A stretch of 64,000 nt of DNA from JBGTSJ01 sp041940305. Lineage in GTDB: Bacteria; Planctomycetota; Planctomycetia; Planctomycetales; Planctomycetaceae. The first letter of the stretch is position 1; each line of letters begins with the position of its first letter. A program made the translations under genes and the position numbers. Location: positions 1 to 64,000 of the forward strand of contig JBGTSJ010000005.1 of NCBI GenBank assembly GCA_041940305.1. Reading direction: 5' to 3'. This document shows, piece by piece, positions 25,038-37,300 of the stretch. The notes under the pieces were generated by a model that saw only the letters and a list, made by a program, of their open reading frames with translations, was not told the DNA's origin and did not search any database.

Positions 25038-28000
25038 TCACGGCACGAACACGAACTCCGGGAGGTTAACCAGCGACCAGACAGCGTCTTCGGCGCGTTG
25101 GCGCCATTCGGGGTCGAGGCGGGCGCTGGGGGGTTCTCCGGACTCCACTTCCGCCGCGCGGCGCATGGCGTCGTCGGTGGCATCGGCGTGGAGGTGGTTG
25201 GACCAGGTGCGCGGGGAGCGGTGGATGCGGGTTGGGGGGACGGCTTCGGGGCCGGCGGTGATGCGGGAATCGTAGCCGTCGGAGAGAAGAGCCGCGAACA
25301 ATTCTCGCTCGCCGGTGGTGGCGGGGCGTGAGAGGATGCGGAGGAAAAGTTGCTCGACGAAATCGTCGGCTGACTCGGTGTCGAGTGCGAGTGCGGTGAG
25401 GCCGCTGTCGTCGGTGAAGTCGATGGCGCGCTGCACGGCGGCGCCGTTGGCGAGGAGCATCGGCTGCAGGGGGGTCAGGGACTCGTCCCGAATCGTCAGC
25501 GGGTCCTGCCGCTGCTGCCGCCAGCCGTACGCGGACAACAGGTCGATGATGCTCTGAGCGACCGGCAACGACATGGACGGCCGGTCGCGCTCGTTGCTGA
25601 CGGCGGCGAACTCCCAGGCGCGGACCGGCGTGCCGAGATCGAGGAATGTGGAGTCAGGGCGGCGGCCGTCGGCATCCATCGTCAGTTCTTCAGCGCCAAA
25701 CGGTCTGCCGGCGGCGCGGTAGAGCGAGTCGGCGATCTGCTCGCCGGTCATCCGGCGGCGGATGGGTCCGGCGAACAATGCAGCATCGGTGCTGTCCCGT
25801 TCAAGACCGGGGACGACCGCGCGCTGATACACATGCGAGTTGAAGATGAGTCCGGCGATGTGCTTGAGGTCGTAGTCGCGCAGGACCAGTTCGCGTGCGA
25901 GGTAGTCGAGCAGGTCGGGATGCGAGCAGTCGGCCTGCTCCCAGTCCTCGACGGGTTCGATGAGTCCGCGGCCAAGGTAGCGCTGCCACATCCGGTTGAC
26001 GATGACGCGGGCGAAGCGGTCGTTGGACGGGAGCGTGACCAGGGCCGCCAACCGCTCACGCGAGTCGTCCGGTTTGCGGAGGACGCCGTCGGGAATCGCG
26101 GCGACTTCCTGGTTGAACAGTTCGGCAAACGGCCAGTGCGGCTCGACGCTGCTCCCCGGGTGAAGCGAGACCTGGACGATCGAATCCCGCAGTGACTCGG
26201 CCGGCACGCTGCTGGTGCCGGGCACTTTGAGCGGAGCGCGGTTGAGCATCGCGGCGATCTGAAACAGGTCCTGCTGCAGGACGTCGTGGTACGGGGCGTC
26301 GTGGCAGCGGGCGCACTTCATCTCGACGGCGAGGAACGCCTCGCCGACGACGTGCGCCTTGGCCGCCATCGGGACGTCGTTCTGCGTCGCCATGCCGAAG
26401 CCGGCCGGACCTCCGCGAAGGCGGCTCCCTTCCATCTGCAACAGTTCGGTGACGAACCGGTCGAACGGCTTATTGTCGAGGAACGACTCATAAATGAACC
26501 AGCGGAACGGCCCGGTGTTGTTGAGTTCGGGCTTGGTGAGGCCGGGGTTCTCGGCGAGCACATCCTGCCAGTAGGCGGTCCAGTGATCGGCCCAGCCCTG
26601 ATCGGCCAGGAGGCGCTCAACGGCCAGCGCGCGGCGGGTCTCGGGCGGATCGTTGAAGAACCGCTCGATCTGCGCCGTGGTGGGGATGACGCCTGTCGTA
26701 TCGAGCGCAAGACGGCGAAGGAACGAGAAGTCGTCCACCAGAGGCTGCGGCGGCGTGCCGGTTTCGGCCAGCTTCGCGTTAATGAAGCGGTCGATACTGT
26801 TCTGCACGGCGTTCTCTTCCGGCGAAGGGATCTCGACCGCGGGGGGCGCCATAGAGCGTGTGATCTCATGCCGCTCTTGCCAATACTGTTCCTCGGCGAC
26901 AGCGGCCGCGAGCCGCGACTGCTGGTTGACGTTCCGGAGGTAGTCCCGCTCCCAGTCGAGAAACGACAGCCAGCCGGCGTCGGTGAAGGGGCGGTCAGAT
27001 TGCGGGCCGTCGATCGGACCGAGGAACCGCAGCGGCTCGCCGGTCTGCCGATAGCCGACGACGAGTTCTCCGACGCGCATCCCGGCTCCCTTCGTCCCGA
27101 CGAGCCGGTAGAGGGAGATGACATGCGGCCCCGCATCGAGCGAGACTTTGGCGACGGCTTCGTGGTGTGCGACGGGGATCGACAGGACGTCAACGGGAGT
27201 CTCGGTGATCGGGTGCAGCGGCTGGTGGCCGTCGGAACGCAGGTCCATGAACGGCGTCTCGGTGACGAGTTCGCCGTCGATGTACAATCGCGTCGCATCA
27301 AGCGTGCGAATGATGAACTCGTAATCGCCCTCTGGGACGTCGATCTGCGTCGTCAGATGCAGCAGGCAGGGAAGCGGGCGGTCTTCGATCAGCCCCTTGA
27401 CGATGTAACGCTGCGGCAGTTCGGTGAGCGCAAACAGTTGCGTGTCGAACAGGTGGACCGGTTTCTTCGTGCGGAAGTTCCAGGTGCGCTCGAGCGGGAC
27501 CCCTTCCATGATCTCGACGCGGACGCGGTCGTGCGGGACCGATTCCGGATGCACGCGTCCGATCGCGTACTCTGACTCCTGCAGATTGATCGTGACGTGC
27601 CGCCTGATCTGCTCCGGCGTGAGAGCCGTGCGATACAGGGCGACTTCGTCGATCTCGCCGCCGAACGTGGAACCGCCGCTCATGGAGGAGCCGATCCACA
27701 GCTCGTCGTCGTCGGTGACGGGCCGCTTGTCGGTGGGACCGCCCATGTCCCACTTCCCCTTGACCGGCTCCCCGTCGATGTAGCCATGGATGCTGTCGGG
27801 CCGGCCGAACTCGTAAGTGACGGCGACGTGATGCCACGCGGCATCGCTGGGGACGGGGGTCGTGGAGGTCCAGCGGTGTCCTTCGTCCTTGATGCCGTCG
27901 CCGGACGGCGGGGTCTCGGCGTCACAGAAGAAGAAGCTGATGAATGGTCCGCCGCCGCCGGTGGCCAGCCTCAGCGAGTAATTCTGATTCTGCCGGCTTG

Positions 28001-28472
28001 TTCCCGGATTGTGCGTGCGTCCCTTGCCGACGATGTAGGGATAGCTCCCCTGGAGTTGGCCCTCCCAGCGAATCCAGGCCTCGAGGGTGATGGCGTCGCC
28101 ATTGTCGAAGTCGAGCGGACTGCCGGCGCCGGGATCGGTGATGACGATGTAGCCGGAGCCGTCGCTGAAGGCGGCAGCGGCGTTGTCCGGCTCGAAGTCG
28201 GGGTACTCGCCGGGATGCGGGCCGGCGGCAAGCAGGCGGACGGCCCCGCGCAGGCGGCCGTCGAGCGTCTGCCCCTCCGGCATGGGGATCTCACTGCGGA
28301 CGACGGCCATCGCCGGGACGTCGGGATCGTAGTCGTCGTTGAGCCGCCACCACGCTGCGGGGCCGTCTTCCAGGATGGTGGCGGCGTATGGCCGTTCCTC
28401 TGCGCCGACAGTCATGACACGACTGCACAGCAGTCCCAAGACAATCAGGCGGACGGCGGAATGCATCATCAT
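25038..28472 (-). CDS. LamG-DUF1549-DUF1553 secreted planctomycete protein
   Basis: A 1144-residue exported protein. ATG at 28472 (then two more Met codons) follows AGGG. The signal peptide is followed by a LamG/concanavalin-like lectin domain (about 30-260, YAATILEDGPAAWWRLND to WIGSSMSGG), a PA14-like lectin domain (about 330-470, with YEFIIRTLDATRLYIDGEL), DUF1549/PSCyt2 (about 560-660) and DUF1553/PSD1 (about 820-1130, VNRMWQRYLGRGLIEPVEDW). A CARCHD heme-type CXXCH lies near residue 718 between them. Such proteins are planctomycete-specific, usually paired with DUF1501; here no DUF1501 gene is adjacent. Substrate binding on a polysaccharide is inferred from the lectin domains. Confidence 0.88.
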   Translation of the reverse strand: MMMHSAVRLIVLGLLCSRVMTVGAEERPYAATILEDGPAAWWRLNDDYDPDVPAMAVVRSEIPMPEGQTLDGRLRGAVRLLAAGPHPGEYPDFEPDNAAAAFSDGSGYIVITDPGAGSPLDFDNGDAITLEAWIRWEGQLQGSYPYIVGKGRTHNPGTSRQNQNYSLRLATGGGGPFISFFFCDAETPPSGDGIKDEGHRWTSTTPVPSDAAWHHVAVTYEFGRPDSIHGYIDGEPVKGKWDMGGPTDKRPVTDDDELWIGSSMSGGSTFGGEIDEVALYRTALTPEQIRRHVTINLQESEYAIGRVHPESVPHDRVRVEIMEGVPLERTWNFRTKKPVHLFDTQLFALTELPQRYIVKGLIEDRPLPCLLHLTTQIDVPEGDYEFIIRTLDATRLYIDGELVTETPFMDLRSDGHQPLHPITETPVDVLSIPVAHHEAVAKVSLDAGPHVISLYRLVGTKGAGMRVGELVVGYRQTGEPLRFLGPIDGPQSDRPFTDAGWLSFLDWERDYLRNVNQQSRLAAAVAEEQYWQERHEITRSMAPPAVEIPSPEENAVQNSIDRFINAKLAETGTPPQPLVDDFSFLRRLALDTTGVIPTTAQIERFFNDPPETRRALAVERLLADQGWADHWTAYWQDVLAENPGLTKPELNNTGPFRWFIYESFLDNKPFDRFVTELLQMEGSRLRGGPAGFGMATQNDVPMAAKAHVVGEAFLAVEMKCARCHDAPYHDVLQQDLFQIAAMLNRAPLKVPGTSSVPAESLRDSIVQVSLHPGSSVEPHWPFAELFNQEVAAIPDGVLRKPDDSRERLAALVTLPSNDRFARVIVNRMWQRYLGRGLIEPVEDWEQADCSHPDLLDYLARELVLRDYDLKHIAGLIFNSHVYQRAVVPGLERDSTDAALFAGPIRRRMTGEQIADSLYRAAGRPFGAEELTMDADGRRPDSTFLDLGTPVRAWEFAAVSNERDRPSMSLPVAQSIIDLLSAYGWRQQRQDPLTIRDESLTPLQPMLLANGAAVQRAIDFTDDSGLTALALDTESADDFVEQLFLRILSRPATTGERELFAALLSDGYDSRITAGPEAVPPTRIHRSPRTWSNHLHADATDDAMRRAAEVESGEPPSARLDPEWRQRAEDAVWSLVNLPEFVFVP

Positions 28473-28634
28473 TTCCAACCCTTGACGGGAAACAGGAAAG
28501 CGTCTCGCATCGTCACACAGTGAAACTAACATTCCGCAGCGCCGGCCACAACAAACGTTCTCAGCGCGCTCAGTGCCTGCGCCCGCCTGAGACGATATCG
28601 GCGTGCCATGAGACGAACGCCGAAACGGCGCGCG

Positions 28635-31262
28635 TCACGATGCCTTGCGGGATTGCAGGCGGCACCATGCCTTCCAGGATTCCAGCACGATGAAGATCGA
28701 CGTGGCGACGCCGGTGCCGATGAGGGCGTCGGCCAGTGACAGCGGCACAGTATGAAAGAAGCCCTGCACAGCCGGGATGTAGATGACGGCGAACTGCAGG
28801 ATTGTCCCGAGGAGCACGGCGAAGGTGAGGCGGTAGTTGCTCCAGAGGCCGAGAGTGAAGAAGGACTCAGTGGACGAGCGGATCGCCAGGACGTGGAACA
28901 GTTGGAACATCGAGATCGTGAGGAACACGAGCGAGCGGGCGTACGCGAGCTGATCCGGATCGGAATTCTCTTTCGGCAGATACCACCAGAACAGCAGGAT
29001 GCAGCAGACCGCCATCAGCAGGCCGAGCAGGATGATGCCCCAGCCGAGGCCCTCCGCGAACAGGCTTTCATCCCGCTTGCGCGGCTTGCGCTGCATGATG
29101 TCGCGTTCGGCGGGCTCGAAGCCGAGCGCGAGAGCGGGGAGGCCGTCGGTGACGAGATTGATCCAGAGCAGGTGCACCGGCAGAAGCGGGAGCGGCATGC
29201 CGAGCATGATGCAGCCGAACAGGACCAGGATCTCTCCGCAGTTGGTGGTGAGCAGGTAGGCAACGAACTTGCGGATGTTGTCGTAGACGACGCGTCCCTC
29301 CTCGACGGCCGCGACGATGGTGGCGAAGTTGTCGTCGGCAAGGATCATCTCGCCGGCTTCCTTGGCGACATCAGTGCCGGTGACGCCCATGGCGACGCCG
29401 ATTTCGGCCTGGCGGAGGGCAGGGGCGTCGTTGACACCGTCGCCCGTCATGGCGACGACGCTCCCGCGGGCCTGGTGCGCCTTGACGATGCGCAGCTTGT
29501 GCTCGGGGGAGACGCGCGCGTAGACCGTCGTTTCCGGCGCGTGCTCGATCAACTGGTCGTCGGAGGCGGTTTCGAGTTCGCCTCCGGTCAGCACCTGCTC
29601 ACCTTCGCGCCAGAGATCGAGATCGTCGGCGATTGCTTTCGCCGTTCCCTTGTGGTCGCCGGTGATCATTACGGCTTTGATGCCGGCGGAGCGGCAGGCG
29701 GCGATGGCGTCGCGGGCTTCGGGGCGGACCGGATCGACGATGCCGATCAGGCCGAGCAGGCGGAGCTGTGATTCGACCGCGCCGTCATCCCGCGGGATGT
29801 CGCCGCCGTTCCAGTCGCGAGCGGCGACTGCGATCACCCGTCGGCCGCGGGAGGCGAGTTCATCCGCTTGATGCTGCCAGTCCGCCGAGTCGCCGCTGCC
29901 GTCTTCGAGGCGTTCGAGGATTCGCTCCGTGGCGCCCTTGGTGTAGATCACCGTGCGGTCGTTCGGTCCGCGGTGCACGGTCGTCATCCGCTTGCGATCG
30001 GACGAGAACGGAAACTCGGCGACGCGCGGCCAGGCCTGGCGTTCGTCCTCCGCGTTGAGTCCCCAGTCGATGGCGGCCTGCAGCAGCGCCGACTCGGTGG
30101 CGGACCCGACCGCCTGGCGCCCGTCGGACAGTTCGGCGTCGTTGCAGAGGATGGCGGCGCGGAGCAGTTCGGCTTTGGCTTCGTCGCTGCCCGAGACGGC
30201 GATGACGTCCTCGGCGGCCATGCGGTTCTGCGTGAGCGTGCCGGTTTTGTCAGTGCAGATCACGTCCACCGAACCGAGCGTCTCGACCGCGGACAGCCGG
30301 CGGACAATGGCCCGCCGTCCGGCCATCCGCTGAGACCCCAGCGCGAGGGCAACCGTGATGACGGCCGGGAGGCCCTCGGGAATCGCCGCCACCGCAAGAC
30401 TGACGGCCGTGAGGAGCATCTGTGAAACGAGCCGCTGATCCCAGTTCTCCGAAGGCTCGCGGAGGATGCCGGCGGCAAAGATGATCACGCAGACGACGAT
30501 CACGATGATGGCCAGCCGCTTGCTCAGTGCGCTCAGGCGGCGCTGCAGGGGGGTCTGGCCAGAGTCGGCGGTGTCGAGCAGGCGGGCGATGTGTCCGAGT
30601 TCGGTCGCCATGCCGGTGGCGGTGACGAGGGCCCTGCCGTGGCCGCGCTGCACGGCGGTCCCCGTATGCAGCATGTCGCGGCGATCGGGGAGACCGGCCT
30701 CGGCAGGGAGTGGGTCGGCGGACTTCTCGACCGGGAGCGATTCGCCGGTGAGGGCCGCTTCGACGACTTCCAGATCGACGGCGGAGACGACCCGCGCATC
30801 GGCCGGCACAAAGTCGCCGGCCGCCACCTCAATGACGTCGCCGGGAACCAGTTCGGCGGCGGCGACTTCGCGGAGCGAGCCATCGCGGCGGACTTTCGCC
30901 TTCGGCTGCGACAACTGCTTGAGCGCATCAACCGCTTTTTCGGCCCGCCACTCCTGCACGAAGCCGATCACGGCGTTCGCCACGACGATGAGGGCAATCA
31001 GTATGGCGTCGGTCACTTCGCCGACCAGCGCACTGACGACCGCAGCGGCGGCCAGCAGGCCGATCATCAGGTCGGCGAACTGAGTGAGCAGGATCTTGAG
31101 CGGAGTCCGCTTCCGCTCGGTCTCGATGACGTTGGGACCGACGGCAGCAAACCGCTGCGACACCTCGGCCGACGACAGTCCCCGATCCAGGTCCGTCCTG
31201 AGCGCCGCGGCCGCCGCGCTCGCCGGCAGGCTCCAGGGGGAGTCCACCTTCCAGTCCGACAC
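28635..31262 (-). CDS. calcium-type P-type ATPase
   Basis: An 875-residue P2A-type cation-transporting ATPase. The GTG at 31262 is chosen because GAAAGGGA precedes it and it clears the upstream gene; the longer frame overlaps that gene's 3' end. Motifs in order: N-terminal cation-ATPase domain, TGES (172-175), PEGLP in helix M4 (295-299), phosphorylation site DKTGTLT at D338, nucleotide-binding KGATERILE, hinge TGDGVNDAPAL, and the C-terminal helices. PEGLPA and the M4/M6 residues fit Ca2+ (or Mn2+) export of the SERCA/PMR1 class. It pumps cations out of the cytoplasm at the inner membrane. Confidence 0.93.
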   Translation of the reverse strand: MSDWKVDSPWSLPASAAAAALRTDLDRGLSSAEVSQRFAAVGPNVIETERKRTPLKILLTQFADLMIGLLAAAAVVSALVGEVTDAILIALIVVANAVIGFVQEWRAEKAVDALKQLSQPKAKVRRDGSLREVAAAELVPGDVIEVAAGDFVPADARVVSAVDLEVVEAALTGESLPVEKSADPLPAEAGLPDRRDMLHTGTAVQRGHGRALVTATGMATELGHIARLLDTADSGQTPLQRRLSALSKRLAIIVIVVCVIIFAAGILREPSENWDQRLVSQMLLTAVSLAVAAIPEGLPAVITVALALGSQRMAGRRAIVRRLSAVETLGSVDVICTDKTGTLTQNRMAAEDVIAVSGSDEAKAELLRAAILCNDAELSDGRQAVGSATESALLQAAIDWGLNAEDERQAWPRVAEFPFSSDRKRMTTVHRGPNDRTVIYTKGATERILERLEDGSGDSADWQHQADELASRGRRVIAVAARDWNGGDIPRDDGAVESQLRLLGLIGIVDPVRPEARDAIAACRSAGIKAVMITGDHKGTAKAIADDLDLWREGEQVLTGGELETASDDQLIEHAPETTVYARVSPEHKLRIVKAHQARGSVVAMTGDGVNDAPALRQAEIGVAMGVTGTDVAKEAGEMILADDNFATIVAAVEEGRVVYDNIRKFVAYLLTTNCGEILVLFGCIMLGMPLPLLPVHLLWINLVTDGLPALALGFEPAERDIMQRKPRKRDESLFAEGLGWGIILLGLLMAVCCILLFWWYLPKENSDPDQLAYARSLVFLTISMFQLFHVLAIRSSTESFFTLGLWSNYRLTFAVLLGTILQFAVIYIPAVQGFFHTVPLSLADALIGTGVATSIFIVLESWKAWCRLQSRKAS

Positions 31263-31308
31263 GTCCGTCCCTTTCGACAAGGCGCCGACAGCGGGATGCG
31301 CGTCGGGT

Positions 31309-34300
31309 TCAGGGTTGATCGGCCGTGCGAGGCGGCTGCGACTGGATGAACTGCCAGATCGCCTCGAACTGGGCCGTCGCGTCTCCTCCCAGGATGGACT
31401 GCACCCGCGTGGTGCCGTCCTCCGCCGCCAGTCTCGGCATCCTGATATTGACGTCGAATCGCGGGGGATCAAGTACGAATCGGTGATAGAAATCGTGCCG
31501 CATCCGCTCGCGGACGTCGGCGAAGTTGATGCCGAGGGCGATCTGCGTGTTGGCGTCTCCCCGGGGCTGTTCGCTGCCGACGCCGTGGCATTGGCGGCAG
31601 TCGAGGTGGGCCGGGAGCATCAGTTCGCGGCCCAGTTCGGCGAGTTCACGGTGGACCGGCTGGTCGGGGGGGGGCATGGGCGAGACGCCATGCTGCGCAG
31701 CGAGGCCGTTCGCCAGAAGCTCGGCGTGCACGGGAAATGAAGGCATTCGCGCCGGGAGCCAGGTCCTCTGGGAATGGTCGATCTCGCCCCGAAACAGCCG
31801 CTGCATCCAGTCGGCGCGGAGCTTTTCCCCCGCCCAGGTCAGCGTGGGGAGGTGTTCCGGGACGAGGCCGTCGGCGCCCTCTTCCACGATGATCAGCCGC
31901 CGGGGACTCTGCAGCGTGTCCCGGTCGTGGCAGGCGGTGCAGCGGAGTTCGCCGATGAGTCGATGGGCGTCGTCGGCGAGGCTCGCGACGAGCGGACGAT
32001 CGACGGCCAGGAACGACCGGATCGCGTGTCGCTGATCGCCGTTGAGATCAAAACGCGGCGACATCGTGGACGCGGTCTCGGCGAGACAGCCGGAATCGGT
32101 GACCGCTGTGAGCCTGGGAGCTGCGAGTGGTGGGGCGACTTCGTCGTCGGGGCCCGCACCTGAGATATGGCATTGAACACAGCCGAGCGAACCAAACAAG
32201 GCCCGACCGTTCTGTGCGTCTCCCTGAGGTAGCTCATTTCGCGGAAAAGTGGTGTCGGCCCGTTCGAGTGACGACGAGCCGACATAGGCGGCGAGGTCCT
32301 CAGTTTCGCCGTCCGACAGGCGGAAATCGGGCATCCGCGACAAGGGATGCCGGGCGTGCGGTTCGGCGAGATAACGCCGCAGTCCCCCCTCCGTGAACTT
32401 CACGCCGACGAACATCAGTGAGACGCGGTCATACTCGTCGACGACTTCCGGAGAGCCGAAGTGGTGGCAGGCGATGCAGGCGAGATCTTCGAAGAGCATC
32501 CGGCCGCGCTCGGCATCACCGCTGTCAAAACGGGATCGCGTCGCCGACTCGACATCCGCTGTCGCTTTGGAATCGGCGGCATCGGGCGAATTGCCCACTG
32601 AGAACAGCCATGCCGTCAGATCGGCGGCGTGCTGCCGCTGTGTGGGCTCATCGTAGCCGGCGAGCAGAGCCGGCATGCGGATGTCGTTCCGCATCGCTCC
32701 CGGACTGAGGAGCCAGGCGGCCACCCATTCCGGGCGAAGACGCCCGTCAAGGCGCCGCAGATCGATGCTGTCCTCGCCGGCAGACAGCGCCGGCTGGTCT
32801 CCGATCGAATGGCAGCGCGCGCAGCCGTGCGCTGCGATCAGTGACGCCCCGTCGCGCTGCAGTTCGCCGGCACGCTGCTGGTCGTCCGGCTGATGCACGA
32901 GTCCGCGCGGGTCGATGGTGTCCATCAGCTGCGGACTGGCGATCTCCTCGACTCCCGGCAGTCGCCGCGCCTGCAGCGTTTCCTCCTCACGCCACAGCAC
33001 CCTGAGCTGGGCATCCCCGTCGTCCGGACTGCCGTACTCGATGGCAACTTCGTTGTATCCCTTGTGCAGCGGGACGCTGACATGAGCTTGCGGCGCGCCC
33101 GCAGTGAGATCGCCTTCAAACATAACCCGGCGGTTGATCGACAGCTTCACGGCGCCGGCGCCCTGGAATGCAAACAGATAGTCATTGCTTAAGTCGGTGA
33201 TGACAAATCCGGCGGCCGTGGCGCGGAACGGCCCGGCGCGCAGCAGGGATGTCGGCGCGGAGCCGGCGGGAACGTAGAGCGCCGCCATGCGGCCCACGCG
33301 CGCGTCGCTCCGCTCCTGCCCATCGATCGTCTGCCGGTATCGCCACAGGAGACCCGGCTGCAGCGTGCTTTCGACTTCGTCCGGCAGCACGCCGGCCGGA
33401 GTCTGCCGGACGAGTCGCGACTCGTCCATCGCCGTTTCGGGAACGACGTGCAGCGTGTGCGTGTAGGTCTGGCGCAGCCGCTCGCCGTCGGCCGAATTGA
33501 CCCGGTACCGCAACGAGAACTGATCCACCGGTGTGAGGGGCTTAGTCTCAATGAAGACAGTCCGGCCGTCATCCAGCACCGTGGCTGACAGGACCTCGAC
33601 CGGATCGCGCCCTTCCTGACCGGGGCGCGAGGGGCGCAGATCGGGGGAGCCATACGCCTCGGAGTAGCGGTAGTTCCACTGCTCGGCGAACCAGTTGCCG
33701 GGATCCTGCGCGGTCCCGGCATCGAGCCGCTGCGAGAAGGTGAGCGCGATGCCGTTGCTCATTGTCTGCACGGCGACCGGGTACGCGGCTTCCCGGCCGG
33801 TGTAGCGGACACGCTGCAGGCAGCCGTCGGTGACGGCGCGGGTGGTCCAGCCGCGGAGACCACTGACGTACAGCTGGCCGTCGTGCGGGCTGACGCGGCC
33901 GCGCATGATGCCGGAGTCGAAGTCAAGCGGGAGGGTGTACAGGCCGGCCTGTCGTGTGTCGCCGACCTGTTCTTCGAGCACCGGCAGGATGCGGCACTGG
34001 CCGTAGGAGAGGTGCAGCATCAGTCCGGAGAGCGGACCCCAGCCTTCCGCCGGCGCCCAGACCTGCCCGCCGCTGGAGTTGTCCTCGCGGCGCGGAATCC
34101 AGCAGAGCGGCTGGTCGTATCCGAGCGGACGCTCGGGAGTGATTTTCGGACCCTTGTATCCGAAGTGACTTCCCGGCTCGACGACGGCGATGTACGAGGC
34201 GGGCGTCCATTCCCCTTCCTGCGGCGCGGCCGTCACGACGTCGCCGGGACCGAGGCCCATGCCATTGGGATTGCGGAGGCCGGTGGCAACCTGCTCGAGT

Positions 34301-37300
34301 TGCTTTCCGTCAGCCGAAATGCGCACGACCCCCTGCGTGCCGTGCACGAACCAGAAGCCGCCCAGCGAATCCTGCTCCAGGCAGGTGACGTAATCGTGAC
34401 CGCCGGCCGACGTGAAGTGCTGGTTGCTGAAGCATCCATAGTGATCGGCCTCGCCGTCGCCGTTGCGGTCGTGCAGCTTCGTGATCTGGTCGCGACCGAG
34501 GACGTAGGCGACGTCATCCACAATCTTGAGTCCGAGCGGCTGGAACAGGCCCGTCGCGAACCGTCGCCAGTGCAGTTCGTCGAGGTCGTCATCCACTCCG
34601 GCCACCGTCCAGACGTCGCCGTGGGCGGTACAGAGGGCCGCGCGGCCGTCGGAGAAGAAGTCATGCCCGCCGACGAAGAAGAGGGCGCCGTATGGGTTGT
34701 CGAAGGGGAGCGTGATCGTATCGACCACGTAGGCCCCATCGCCTTCGCCGCGCACGCCCCGAGTGACGATCTCTTCAGTCCAGCGACGTTCGCCGGGTTC
34801 GGTCCACCCGGCGAGAGAGCCGATCGCCGCCGGCTGGTTGTCAGGGTCGATCGCCTGATCGCCGAAGGTGTAGTCCAACCGGAAGCGCAGAGGATCGGTC
34901 CCGGCCGGGATCTCGAATCCGGCCCCGGTCGCGGTCGGCACCGCGCGGACAGAGTCGGCCCCCCTGGCCGTGATGGCCATCCGTCGCTCGCTCGCCCCCA
35001 ACACGATGCGAGCCGGACTCGGCTGCAGTTCGATCTCCGACCGATCGGCCAGGTCGGTGGCAACGAGCATCAGCGGTGACTTGCGAGGGCCGATCTCGAA
35101 GGTGCGGGTGATCGCCAGACGCTCGCCGTAGCGAGTCACCCAGGGGGATTCCCGCACCGGCACGCCGTCCACTGCGTACTCCAGCACGACGCGATCGTTG
35201 TGGGCGTACATGCCCCGGTACTGCACCGCTGCGTCATTTCCCCACCCGGGCCCCTCGGCTTGTGAGAACTGCAGGTCCCCCTGCGGCCGCGGCGTGCCGA
35301 TCAGTCCGTAGCGGGCCGGATCGAACTGCAGAAACCCGCCGGTCCAGATTCCCCGCAGTCGGCCGTGCTCGGTGTCGTAAGAGACCGTCGCCTCCTGCTC
35401 CTCGCCGACGCGGATCGACAGCCCCTTGCGGACCGCTCCCTCGGGCAGCCCGACCAGGCACGCCTGCCAGCGGCCGATGTCGGTCTCCTGCCAGCGGCCG
35501 TCCACCGAATCGCTCTCGAACCAGTCGAACCCGACAATCTCGCGGCCCCAGTGGTTGGGCTTGTTGGCCGCTGCATCGTCCGCGCGGCGGGCCGCGGCCC
35601 CGCGCTTCGCCGGCCGCGGCGGCTCGACGGTGGCCGGCAGCTTGTTCGCAGACTCATCCGGCACGGCGCCGTCAGCGAACTGGTCGAACCGCCAGAGCCC
35701 GGCCGTGTTCTCCTCGACGACAGGAGCTTCCGCCGGAGCGTCCTGGAACGTGCGGACGCCGCGCGTGACCCGCAGTTCATCGATCAGTCCCGCACAGCCG
35801 AGGCCCCCTTCGACGAGTCGGCCGATGGCGAGCACGCCATCCGGAGGCGCGGCGTTCTCATCAGTGAGCGGCCGGTCGAGCACAAGGCGGCCGTCCACGA
35901 ACATCCGCAGCCGTTGCGGCTGCAGCGCCATCGCCACGTGATGCCACTCCCCGTCACAGATGTTGACGCCGCTCTTGAACTCGCCGCCGCGGCCCGGCAT
36001 GTAGACGCTGAACTCGCCGCTGCCGGCGTACGAGTACATCTCCCAATGGGTCGGCGATGACTTCGGCTCACGGGCCGCAATGATCTGAAAGCCGTCCAGG
36101 CTCGACAGGTTCACCCAGGCGTCGACGGTGACTTCGGGTGTGCGATGAGCTACGTGCGGGGGAATGAATAAGCCTCCCTGATGAGCGTTCCAGGCCTGTC
36201 CGAACCGCCCCTCGACGAGCGGCGGACCGTCGCTGAGCGGATTCGCGTTCCCGGTTGTCGCCGGCGCGGCCGGTGCCGGTTCGATGGTCTCGGGGGGCGC
36301 CGTCTGGCGATCGAATTCCAGCACCGGTCGGTCCGCGCACCAGGCGACCGAGCGACGCAGCATCTCACAGGGCTCGAACGTCGCATACGTCTGTTCACTG
36401 TGGCCGAGCAACGTCTGAAAGACGCGCCCCTTCCCATACGTGTACGTCCAGGCCAGGGGCTCGTCCTGGCCGGTGAGCTTTGACCGGGCCGCGATGAGCG
36501 GCTCGATCGGCTGATCGCCGTGCTGCCGGAAGTACAGTTCGTCGGTGACGGTGAATGAATGCAGTTCGCGGGTGATCGGATGTTCGATCCCGGTCAGTTC
36601 GATTGCGAATTCACCGAAGGCATCGTGCCCGCTGCGCGCGTCCTCGTCTCCCTCATGATTCCACACCCGCCGGACGATGTTGCGGTACTCCGGCCAGTCT
36701 GAGTCGCCGGCGTTTGGCAGTGAGTAATGCCACGCCCCATTGGCGAAGTGGACCAGCACCAGTCCGCCGCCGTTCTGCAGGAAGTTAACGAAGGCCGTTC
36801 GTGCGGCCTCGCTGAGCGGACGGGGGTCCTGCCAGTTCGCGTAACTGTTCTGGACGATCACGTCATAGTCGGCGAGGTCCTTTGCGGCGAGGTCCTCGAT
36901 ATCGTGCGAGACATCAACCGTGATTCGCGAATCGAACTCAAGTTGCCGCTGGATCGCCGGCGTCGTCTTTTCCCAGTTGTGCCACTTGTGGGCTTCGTTG
37001 CCGGCGAACAGCAGCACGCGGATCGGGTCCGCGGAGTCACTCGCGTTGACTCCCGCGAGTGCGGCGGTGATCTGCTGATGCGTGAAGTACGGTGCTTGCA
37101 CACCGCCGTCGGGGACGTCGAGTCCCGCCGTCCAGACGAGCGCGTTGAGCAGCAGCTTGCGGAACTCAGGCACCTCCCAGTTGGCGTAGAAATGCCCGCA
37201 GGTCGTGCCGAATCCGCGGCCGCCGTCGGGACGCTGCTTCGCCCACGCGACGACGTCGCCGTCCGGCTCACGGCCGGGGAGGAGGGGGACGGTGAGGATG